Source: Clonostachys chloroleuca | Lineage: Eukaryota; Ascomycota; Sordariomycetes; Hypocreales; Bionectriaceae | Direction of reading: 5' to 3' | DNA: 64,000 nt | Assembly: GCA_037952775.1 (NCBI GenBank) | Contig: JBANAY010000003.1 | Coordinates: 36,332,001-36,396,000 of the forward strand | Part shown: in pieces, positions 20,163-28,262 of the stretch | Layout: each line of letters starts with the position of its first letter | Position numbering within the stretch: position 1 is the stretch's first letter | Made by a program: the position numbers and the translations under genes | The notes under the pieces: model-generated | Database searches by the model: none | Told to the model about the DNA's origin: nothing | What the model saw: only the letters and a program-made list of their open reading frames with translations

Positions 20163-20590
20163 ACGGCGTTCGACCTCTCAACGCAGAGTTATTTGCGTAT
20201 CTCTCTCGCTTTGTGGGGTATAATGGCCCCGAAATCAACGACGAACGGCGCCGCACTTACGTGCAGCATAAAGAGAGAGAGCTCTCAAAGATCCTCTTCG
20301 TCGCCGAGGACGAATTCGCCAACGGCTCCCCGCCGGTCCATTTCCTGCCGCTTTATGGTATAACTCTCTACTCTCGTCACAAGCATTCTCTCAACTTCTC
20401 GAATCCTGGGCCACAAGGAAACAAACGGAATACAACAAGAACAACTTTGTTGCGCTCTGCCTTGAGTTCACTTTTCTCGGGTATGAACGGGAGTACTTCG
20501 CCGACACCAGCGAGGAGCGAAGTATTGAGCATGTTGCATACCACCACGAGCTCAAATCTCGTGATGAGTTTAACGATGAATGAATCAAGA
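20163..20590 (+). pseudogene. unknown helical protein unit, copy A
   Basis: Translation NAELFAYLSRFVGYNGPEIN, then KERELSKILFVAEDEFANGS. After a frame change at about 20365-20400 it continues LLESWATRKQTEYNKNNFVA, LEFTFLGYEREYFADTSEER and HVAYHHELKSRDEFNDE up to a stop. The sequence is helix-rich and I do not recognise it. The same unit recurs as copy B, and its head recurs after H13. It starts right after hairpin H14 and ends shortly before H15. The frame change may be a short intron (GTATAA donor) or decay. Confidence 0.6.
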
Positions 20591-20607
20591 ACAGACTCGA
20601 CAATGAG

Positions 20608-20651
20608 GCGGGTTGACCGCCGGCTAAGTATGTGCCATGGCACTGCCCCCC
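20608..20651 (+). repeat. array hairpin H15
   Basis: The core ACCGCCGGCTAAGTATGTGC has the flipped inner stem GGC/GCC. The arms pair only at GGG/CCC, because the 3' arm runs into a 10-base C tract. Outer CAGA/TCTG and TCGA/TCGA can pair. Confidence 0.65.
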
Positions 20652-20661
20652 CCCCGGAACG

Positions 20662-20928
20662 GAGTTCGACCTCTGAACGCAGATTTGTTTGCGAATCTCT
20701 CTCGCATCGTGTTGCTACAATGGCCCTGAGATCAACGACGAACGGCGCTGCACAAGAGGGAGACCTGTCAAAAGTGCTCTTCGCGGCTGAGAGTATCTTC
20801 GCAAATGGCTCTCCAGCAATCCACTTTCTTCGCTCTTCTCCCCGTACCGGGAGTACTTTGCCGACGCAAGCCAGGAGAGAAGCGTTGAACATGCAGCATG
20901 CCACCATGAGCTAAAACCTCGCGATGAG
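20662..20928 (+). pseudogene. unknown helical protein unit, copy B
   Basis: Diverged and shortened copy of unit A: DLSKVLFAAESIFANGSPAI, then YREYFADASQERSVEHAACH and HELKPRDE in another frame. Internal deletions break the reading frame. It is followed without a gap by the candidate intron at 20929-21006 that contains hairpin H16. Confidence 0.65.
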
Positions 20929-21006
20929 GTTAGTGTCTAGGGGATTGACGACGGCTGAGTATGGGCCATGGCAATCTTTCGATCATGACACTAACCTCCG
21001 AGACAG
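20929..21006 (+). other. candidate intron containing array hairpin H16
   Basis: The hairpin arms GGGGATTG and CAATCTTT (20940-20947, 20972-20979) pair along 8 positions with three wobbles. The inner stem is GGC/GCC around TGAGTATGG. The perfect 12-bp outer stem GAGGTTAGTGTC/GACACTAACCTC (20926-20937, 20987-20998) contains a GTTAGT donor on one side and an ACTAAC branch-like site on the other, with CAG at 21004-21006. Removing the 78 bases joins HELKPRDE to ETSADRIARLEADSF in frame. Splicing itself is inferred. Confidence 0.7.
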
Positions 21007-21110
21007 GAAACCAGTGCCGACAGGATCGCGCGTCTGGAAGCAGATAGCTTTCTTGCCGAACTTGGGAAGCATTTGGAAGATACCACGCTTGGTGCTTCGA
21101 GTGTAGGCAG
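21007..21110 (+). pseudogene. coiled-coil-like exon after H16
   Basis: It reads ETSADRIARLEADSFLAELG, then KHLEDTTLGASS, in frame with unit copy B once the H16 intron is removed. The pattern is coiled-coil-like. It ends in the 5' outer arm of hairpin H17. Confidence 0.55.
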
Positions 21111-21180
21111 TGTCTAGGGGGTTGACCAACGGCTAAGTATGGGCCATGGCAACCCCCTTCGGTGATCGCATGCGAAGCAC
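21092..21180 (+). repeat. array hairpin H17
   Basis: Perfect 8-bp arms GGGGGTTG and CAACCCCC (21117-21124, 21150-21157). The inner stem is GGC/GCC around TAAGTATGG. The distal outer stem GTGCTTCG/CGAAGCAC is also perfect, giving a foldback of about 90 nt. Confidence 0.85.
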
Positions 21181-21480
21181 ACGAGAAGGATCCTGTCTGG
21201 ATCATGCAAAACCAAGTGCTATCAAGAGCCCCTAAATGGCCACAGCACTTGACCGGCATTCGCAATGTACTAGTCGAGATCCAGCACAAGAAACTTCTCT
21301 CTCAGGCGGGAGTGAACAGTCTCTTGACGATCATGCTCTACGGCCTCGAAGGTGTTATGAGCAAAATCTCCTCACCACTGCGCATCTGCATGTACCAACA
21401 GGGAAATGTCTATGTTCCCGCGTTTTACAGATCTCCTCCTACTGATCATCAATACCTTCCTGGGACACAACTCGTCGATC

Positions 21481-21520
21481 GAGGTTTGCCGCCGGCTAAG
21501 TACGTGCCATGGCATCCCTC
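21481..21520 (+). repeat. array hairpin H18
   Basis: The arms GAGGTTTGCC and GGCATCCCTC pair at 8 of 10. The inner stem is GGC/GCC around TAAGTACGT. Confidence 0.75.
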
Positions 21521-21728
21521 CACGAAAGAAGCAGAGGCAACAGCTGCAGAGTCAAATGCGTCGATCCAGTCGCAACGAATCCCGAAGTCACTTGTCCGGG
21601 ATCCTCCTTACCATCCTGCTGTAGTCTCCCTCTTCAACAACCGGGAGACTATCTATGTCAACAGAGTACGACGATCAACTGCAACAGACGTGCCTCCTGC
21701 ACTATCTTCAGGGCCACAATCTTCGATT

Positions 21729-21768
21729 GGGGTTTGCCGCCGGCTAAGTATGTGCCATGGCATCCCTC
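21729..21768 (+). repeat. array hairpin H19
   Basis: The arms GGGGTTTGCC and GGCATCCCTC pair at 8 of 10, with one wobble. The inner stem is GGC/GCC around TAAGTATGT. Outer CTTCG/CGAAG can pair. Confidence 0.75.
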
Positions 21769-21874
21769 GACGAAGTATCAACTGGCAGCTTGCTCGATTG
21801 GAAGCGATCCGGAGAAGACAGAGAGTTTTGGCTGAAGCACATGGATGACAAGGGAGACCATATCCGCGTCGATC

Positions 21875-21914
21875 GAGGTTTGCCGCCGGCTAAGTATGTG
21901 CCATGGCATTCCTC
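21875..21914 (+). repeat. array hairpin H20
   Basis: The arms GAGGTTTGCC and GGCATTCCTC pair at 8 of 10. The inner stem is GGC/GCC around TAAGTATGT. This is the last hairpin of the array. Confidence 0.75.
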
Positions 21915-21990
21915 GAAGATGACATCTCTAGAGAGTCAGAGGCACATCGAATCAAGATGTCTCAGTCCTTAGGAAACGTCCTATTCCAAA

Positions 21991-22246
21991 TCACAATCGG
22001 ATCCTCCAGATAGGTTGGTCGATGACAACTACAACATCAAGTCGATCGTCAACTGGCAGCTTGCCCGATTCGTCCCGACGGAGGATGCCTTTGACGCCAG
22101 TCTCTTCACCGCAAACATGAGACAGTTGTACGGCGGCACACCTGAGCTGAGCATCGACGACCATGTGTTCAGTAGTATGCTTCGAGACACTGGCGATCAT
22201 GATTTAGTCAAGTTTGCATCATCAGATGAACTTGCACGTCGATTCT
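21991..22246 (+). pseudogene. APH-type phosphotransferase, C-terminal fragment
   Basis: Translation VDDNYNIKSIVNWQLARFVP, then EAFDASLFTANMRQLYGGT... with a run FDASLFTANMRQLYG and a terminal DELARRF at a stop. It matches the C-lobe of fungal APH-like kinases, where DDNYNI-x-SIIDWE-x-A carries the Mg-binding Asp. Here that Asp (IDW) is Asn (VNW), so activity would be lost. A scrap of the same segment (NWQLARLEA) lies after H19. The N-lobe piece is at 17.1 kb. Confidence 0.7.
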
Positions 22247-24392
22247 AACTTGGGCTCACGGGCGGCTTCGGTGGCACTTGTCGCAAAAGATGGCGGATCC
22301 TCATTGGGTTGTGCGGGAGTTTTTTTCGAACAGGAATGTAACAAAGATATCACCACCCTGCACATCTGGTAAACCAGAACAGGTTGGACAAGCGGATGCT
22401 GGGGCGTGTCCTATTCGAACAAGAATATAACAAAGACAACTCGAAGATTTGATTGAAAGAAACTGGGAGTTGTAAACTCGAAGATGGTTTCTCTGCTGGT
22501 TCAGAGGGCGACTCACACTCAAAACACACATACTTGGAGAGAGAACCTTGATTCTACACCACACAACTCACTCATGTTCACCCAGAATTCCGCTGCCGAC
22601 ATTCCATTGAGACTTTTGAATTCAATACAATTCTTTTGGCGTCTGACTTGGTCGTCTCACAATCGAAGCAAGCACACATTCGCTGTCGGGTCTGGCATCT
22701 TCTATTGTTGTTTAACTTTATATCGAATCTTTTACGCACACAGGCGCATTCCTGGCTGAGATGCAATGGCGCCACCTTCGACAACACACGTGCGCGAAGC
22801 TGAGGCACTTGTGGAGGCGTCAAATACCACTCGACTTGCCGGCTTCTCCAGATACATTGGCCATTTCCATCATACACTCAAACTCAGCCTCAGCGACAGA
22901 TCCCTCACTCCCAATCTCCAACCGGAGATTGATTTGTCAGACGCCCCTGTTGTTATACTTCAGCATACTTGGCGATCGATTGCCACAGAGGTTTATCGCC
23001 TCACAAATATTACACCCAGGGCAAAAGCCGAGCCTCGTCTGCGCCAATTGAGCATAATACAACAAGCCACCCATCGTTTCTCCCCATGGCCGCTTACTTC
23101 GGACAGCCAATTGGTCCAGACACTCAGTTCAGACGGCCCAAGGGGCTAGCTTATCTAGGGAAAACGTCCGGGAAGTTTATTGAACCCGTACTGACTTCAA
23201 CATTCAACAAAAAATAATGAAAGAAAAAGAGAGGGAGAAGGGGGGAGAAAAAAAGAAACAGGGAAAAAAAAAAAGGACGAGAAGAAGAGAGCGAGAGGGG
23301 GAGGGAGAGAAGAAAGGAAGAAATGAGGGGAGAGGGGAAAGAAGGGGGAGAAGGGGAAGAAATAGTCATCACCTTTTTGGGCAGCCTCCAACACATCACT
23401 CAGAAGATATGGCTGGCCTACAAGAAACAAAACAAGGGAAGGAAGACTGCACAGGTGTCAATCATCATGTACGCGTCGGGTATTGGATTTGGAGGGTTAT
23501 GGATGTTGGAAAGGTGTTTGGGCTCTGCCAATTGGGAAGATGGATGAGGTATTGCGCAAGGAGGAAGGAAATTGGGTGTACTGATGGATGAATGAGGTGG
23601 TTGGGAGGAATATCGAGAAGTCAAGAGGAGTCAGCCTGGAGCCAACACAATCGCATTTCCCGCACGCCGCCACACAAATCTCGCCAATTATCCAACCGAG
23701 ACAACAAAAAGAAGCTACAAGGGTGGATAAATCACTGGCGATCCCAAAAACAGCCCTACTCTCAAAACCGCATTTCGCCCAAACCACGAGCCGACGTTGA
23801 CCACCACAAACGTGGCACACACACACTGCTTATTCGACTTGGCGGCATCCCAACTGTCACAAGAGCCAGTCTAGCTCACGGAAACCACAATGGAATTGAC
23901 AAGATTTGCATTGACTCTTAGTGGGAACAATGGATCTACGACGTCAGCGACTTTGCCGATTAAGGTGGAGGTCTTCGATCGAGATGGAGAAGAACAAGGA
24001 TCATCCCTCTCCAATGCAACAGCTACTATCCGCAACCCTTCAGCAGGCGAACCAGAGGCCGCGCTTGCGGGAAAATTCTCTCCTCCGCGATACGAACGCG
24101 GTGAGAAACCAATGAACAACCTACCCTTTGTGGAAATCCATGTGGCAGGCTGATGTCGCCGTTATGCCAATATGACGTACCGTCACAAACCACAACCAGA
24201 GGGCCTAATGCACGCTCTTAGCCTCCTCAATGCCGCGGCTATCACAAGCAGGATATGGCCTTGCGGGCTAGAATAAATGGAAGCTGGTGCGCTCTCGCTG
24301 TTGCTGGCAGCGCGCTCGCCCACTCAACTTGGCATCCGTCCTCTTTCTCCGTCACTGAAACGCCGCCGAGAAATCAATTACAACCAACAACA
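22247..24392. other. gene-poor stretch
   Basis: A 24-base direct repeat (TTCGAACAGGAATGTAACAA near 22325, and a variant near 22416) lies just after the array. A 127-codon plus frame (22766-23149) and an 87-codon frame (23890-24153) have no recognisable domain. The purine tract is listed separately. The end is the promoter of the small membrane protein. Confidence 0.4.
23217..23362 (+). repeat. ~145-nt homopurine tract
   Basis: Almost only A and G on the plus strand, with very few pyrimidines. It consists of GA-rich and A-run segments. Such tracts can form triplex structure and, as RNA on the other strand, polypyrimidine tracts. The open frame through it (Lys/Glu/Arg repeats) is a composition artefact. 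Confidence 0.8.
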
Positions 24393-24824
24393 ATGGCACC
24401 ATATCTACCAATTCCAGTGCCGACTTGGACAACAGCAGACTCCCCCTCGCGGGTGGTAGCACGGCAAGTTGTGACCACAGTGACCGTCGTCGCAACCAAT
24501 GACGACTGTGCGAACTGCGTCCATCTCACCGGCGGCGCCATCGCCGGCATTGTCATTGGCTCAATTGCCGGATTCCTCCTCCTACTCTGGATCATCCGCT
24601 CATGCTTCAACCTTGGGGCACCACCAAAAGAGCGGGAGAAGGCGTGGTATAAGTGGGGGGACGAGGAGCCGCGACACCACCACCATCATCGCCACCACCA
24701 TCGCTCAGGCTCAAGACGGCGCGGGCGCAGCCGAAGCTACCGCGCATCCTCTACCTACTCAGTCCCGGCGGTTGTGATCAATGAGCGGTCCAGAAGCTCG
24801 CGGCGGCCGCGGGTTTATGTGTGA
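24393..24824 (+). CDS. small single-pass membrane protein with His/Arg/Ser tail
   Basis: Start taken at ATG 24393, in the good context AACAACAATGGC; an upstream in-frame ATG at 24255 would add 46 unlikely residues. The 143-residue protein has a short Thr/Pro-rich N-terminal part with VVTTVTVV and a C-x-x-C (CANC). One transmembrane helix follows (GGAIAGIVIGSIAGFLLLLW), then a cytosolic tail with a WYKWG segment, a histidine-rich block and Arg-Ser repeats. This is a common lineage-specific fungal architecture with no known function. The poly-His stretch could bind metal, but this is only suggestive. Confidence 0.7.
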   Translation: MAPYLPIPVPTWTTADSPSRVVARQVVTTVTVVATNDDCANCVHLTGGAIAGIVIGSIAGFLLLLWIIRSCFNLGAPPKEREKAWYKWGDEEPRHHHHHRHHHRSGSRRRGRSRSYRASSTYSVPAVVINERSRSSRRPRVYV

Positions 24825-26481
24825 TGACTTGTCGGCTTGTGGGAGGCGATATTCGTGATTGGCGAGGAATTGGCAAGCGAATGAGGCGTTCAAGTAGATA
24901 GACTTACGTTATGAATCATGACTGGCTTCATACATCTATTCATTTCCCACCTACAAGGCAATCTGTTTGTGTGAGAGCTCAAGAGGAGAGAGGGGAAAGG
25001 CAGGCCAGCCATACGGAGTATTAGGAGTTAACTAGAGCCGTTTACTTCTCAAATACACAGGCACATTTCAGGCTCATTTCGGGTTTCATTGACATCTAAA
25101 ATCTATGAACGCAGAAATTCGCCCAAGCAGTCCATTGTATAGATATTTCACTGTCCCCATCTCCTCTGTTCCCCCGCTAACTCGACCGGTCTTGAGGGCT
25201 ATCACAGATCGGAATATCAAGAGTATTTCTGATAAATATTGAGTCGCTTAAGCTGACTGACTTATTTGAGTGTAGGCATACCAGATAGTAATCGAGAGGC
25301 GACCAAGTCACCGATTCGATTCAAGAGCCGACAGAATAGGGCAGGATCAGAGTGCTGTTACCTTGAGTAATTGAAATATTCACCTTCCATCAAAGCCAGT
25401 ATGGTAGAATCGGGGGACAATTGCAAAGACTCGACTTCCAGAAGGCCCATGCCCGCCGGAGGTGCCTTGGAATCTCCTGATTTTTGACCGGCGATCCAAA
25501 CGCTCCCGGGGCTCGCGTGTCTTGTCAAGGCCAACATGGTGATAGAATCAATTAGCATGGCTTGCGCCAAGCTAAGGTGATCATTTTTATCATACCCGAG
25601 AAGTTCTGGGCGTCAATTGGAAAATTGAATATTACGATGGAAGCAAAGACGGTCGTGGCGTTGCATCTGGGGGGAACAAGCCTACATGTGACGTGCAAGA
25701 CGATGCTTTCGCCGAATCTTCATCGCAATGCCGTGGAGCAGCCACATTGCCTAATTTGGCTCTGGCAGACACTGGTAGCTCGCCATAGGTCTTCCAAATG
25801 ACGTCGGGCTAAGTAGAGGACAAGCCAAGCCTCGTCGGATTCGGGCGTCAAGCCGACGCCTCGCTTGGCACCGGAATGACAATGCTCACGGGCAAAGAAC
25901 CCGCTTGAAAATTTCTTTCCTTTCACGAGCAAACGGATTGAACGGCTCGACTAATAATTATAAATTACAAGCAGCAGTTGCCGCAAATCCTCCCCTCTTG
26001 CCGAATGCCGAGCAAGCAGCGAGAGCGCCTCAGCAAACCTACAAATGATTTGCCTGCGCCGTGTTTAGATTACGTTTTTGTATGTTCTTGGACCGTCGAA
26101 CCTTGCCCAAGTGAGTTAATACAATCCACGATGCGGCCACGCGATTCGTCTTACCCCAAGTTTTAGACCCCCTGCTTGCCGCCCTGGTTCCAGACATCTC
26201 CACCCCAGAAGCAATTCCGACGACTGCCCTTGTGTTGCCCTTTTGAGAGTTTCCATTACTCAATGTAAACCTCTTGCCAGTGGCACATCTCCGCGGCCAG
26301 ACTCACTTACGGTGACGGGTCTTTGGGTTATTTGGCTACGCTGGCCGCTTTCCGTTTTCCCCCTTCCCTCTCGCTACCCATCATGTGTGGTTCCCTGAGC
26401 GAGAGGTGCATATACCGACCCTAATCTACACGATCTGAGATAAAACCACCTAGGAGACCAAATATCCGGGGTGAGCCAGTC
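24825..26481. other. intergenic, no gene seen
   Basis: 3' flank of the small membrane protein and 5' flank of the HPP gene. Short frames such as 25358-25570 (minus) and 25562-25801 (plus) have no domain signal. Mixed composition, no clear repeats. Confidence 0.4.
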
Positions 26482-27527
26482 ATGGATCCGCGGTACTGGA
26501 CGTTCGACGTAGATCGGTACATCAACCGGGCCATCCCGCCGCCGCCGTGGCGTCACATACCGTACCCAGTCGCGCGGTTCCTCGGGTACAGGAGGGAGGG
26601 CGACCAGCCGCAGGGGACGGGGAACCTCGTGCCCATCTTCTGGGCCTGGATCGGTGTGTTTTGCGGCGTGTCGGTCATAGAGGCTGTTGCGGCGCATATC
26701 CCGTCCTTCAAGGACAACGCGGCCCCCATCATCGTGGGCAGTTTTGTAAGTTTTACTCTCCCTGTTATATGTGTTTGGATTGCACCAAGCAAACAGTAGG
26801 CCATTGGCTAACGTGTGAAAAAAAACAGGGTGCAGCAGCAGTCCTCGAGTTCTACGCGATCGAATCCCCCCTCGCCCAGCCGCGCAACGCCTTCTTCGGG
26901 CAGATCATATCGGCCGTGGTGGGCGTCGCGATATGCAAGCTCTTCCTCCTCAGCGACGACTTCGAGTCCCTGCGATGGCTCGGCGGCGCGCTCGCCTGCG
27001 CGTCCGCGACTGCGCTCATGGCGCTGACCAAGACGGTGCACCCGCCCGCGGGGGCGACGGCTCTACTGGCCGTGACGGACGACAAGATTGTCGGGATGGG
27101 GTGGTTCCTCCTGCCCGTGATGATGCTCGGGTGCGTGCTCATGCTGTCGGTGGCGATGCTCATCAACAACCTGATGAGGCGGTTCCCCGTGTACTGGTGG
27201 ACGCCGGAGGATCTGAGGAAGGGCAAGCGACATGAGATGTTGGAGACCAAGCTGTCGAATCATGGACGGGGCGCGAGTTCGGAAAAGGAGCTTGGCAGTG
27301 CCGCCCAGGACGACCAGGAGAAGAAGGGCGACGAGACGGATTTAGAGGCCGGGGGGAACAGCTCAACGTGGGTATCTTCAGCTGTGAGCACCGGCAACGA
27401 CACGACCATCTCGGAGACGGATGGCTCCGAGGTTGTCGTGCGGCGCGGGCATATCGTCGTACCAGAGCATATTCTTCTGACGCAGGAGGAGAAGCTGTTC
27501 CTGGAGGAGTTGGCCAACCGCTTATGA
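26482..27527 (+). CDS. HPP-family integral membrane protein
   Basis: Two exons, join(26482..26745,26829..27527), 320 residues. The 83-nt intron starts GTAAGT and ends ACAG, and falls between IVGSF and GAAAVLEFYA. There are four to five membrane segments (FWAWIGVFCGVSVIEAVAA, NAFFGQIISAVVGVAICKLF, LGGALACASATALMA, WFLLPVMMLGCVLMLSVAML). The family signature HPPAGATALLA lies between the third and fourth segments. A hydrophilic, acidic C-terminal tail of ~115 residues ends in ILLTQEEKLFLEELA. HPP proteins in plants and cyanobacteria are linked to nitrite transport into plastids or cells; the fungal role is not established. The start is the first ATG after a stop, MDPRYWTFDVDRYIN, typical for fungal members. 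Confidence 0.88.
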
Positions 27528-28262
27528 GGCCTGCACGCACATTTTACCGCATGCATTCAACGATGCGTTCTCTGAAAAATAATGGGGGGAAGGGCATAGA
27601 GTTGCACTGTACATATCTCGTTTCCAGGCGCATCAGTAGCACAATGATTTTTTATTAAAGTTCACTCACAGTAATTGGTCTCGTGCCGTGATTCACACCA
27701 TCCGAGGCTATGGGCATGACGATGGCTTTGTGCGGCACAGTTAATAGTGATCATTGAAATTGAATGGCCTCTCGCCGCAGATGATTGGCAGCAGATGATT
27801 GGCCAGTGGCACATGCACAGTGCTGCCTGGCGGTGGGCACAAAGCATAACCTGAAGGTATACACACAAAAGCCGCTGATTGGGCCTGCATCTGCATAAAT
27901 CGACGTCCTCCCGCGCTACAAACCGCTGTGCAGCCTAATGCTTCCCAAAAGGTTACGCCGAACTCTCCAAGTTGACTCATTCACCGCCGCCAATTGTGCA
28001 CTCTGTGTGTTCGTTCAGAGCAGAGTTCGCAATACATAGGGCGCAAACATGGCGCTTCTTGTGTATAAAGTTGGCGGGCGCCGGCAACTTTCCTCTGCTT
28101 CTTTCCTCCCGGCCAACCGACATCACAGCCTGCACAAGAGACTGGTTCACTCCTCCTCTCTTTCGCTTGCTTGCAATCGGCCCAAACCAAAATATATCAC
28201 GAGGTGACAGGGACAAGGACGGTGACATTTCTCCACCTCAAAGAGCCGCATTCACCTTTACA
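27528..28262. other. intergenic with promoter of DUF2828 gene
   Basis: Contains the 3' flank of the HPP gene and the upstream region of the DUF2828 gene. The long frame extends upstream to 27972, but the residues there look non-coding. Confidence 0.4.

Larger units (their letters stand above)
21162..21848 (+). pseudogene. open mosaic frame across H18 and H19
   Basis: A 228-codon open frame. Its first part (EKDPVWIMQNQVLSRAPKWP, then GIRNVLVEIQHKKLLSQAG) looks coding but is unrecognised. It then reads straight through hairpins H18 and H19 and into an APH-like scrap, SINWQLARLEA. Because it translates the hairpin cores, it is probably an open frame by chance rather than a gene. Confidence 0.45.
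16188..22246 (+). other. hairpin-delimited mosaic of gene fragments
   Basis: About twenty short hairpins, all readable in the plus orientation, alternate with fragments of several unrelated genes. Fragments named below come from a Ulp1-like protease, an APH-type kinase, a paralogue of the 8.7-kb RRM-like gene, a 2EXR protein and an unknown helical protein. Spacing is irregular, from about 75 to over 400 bases. Two fragment types are duplicated in tandem together with their hairpins. No transposase, reverse transcriptase, integrase or Helitron helicase is visible inside. The two ends of an APH-like gene lie at 17.1 and 22.0 kb, suggesting the array grew within or across such a gene. Confidence 0.8.

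Noticed and set aside
16188..21914. CRISPR array
   Set aside because: Repeats vary in their arms, spacing ranges from about 75 to over 400 bases, spacers are gene fragments, and the DNA is fungal.
16188..21914. True integron with attC sites
   Set aside because: The cassette-like form is similar, but there is no integrase, the conserved attC core ends are absent, and pieces lack intact reading frames.
16188..21914. Helitron insertions
   Set aside because: A Helitron can capture gene pieces, but I see no TC start, no CTRR end after a terminal hairpin and no Rep-helicase. It cannot be fully excluded for non-autonomous copies.
16188..21914. Known self-cleaving ribozyme (hammerhead, twister, HDV-like)
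   Set aside because: The conserved cores of these families are not present in the loop or internal bulges.
23217..23591. Lys/Glu-rich protein in the purine tract
   Set aside because: The frame is open only because the strand is almost purely A and G.
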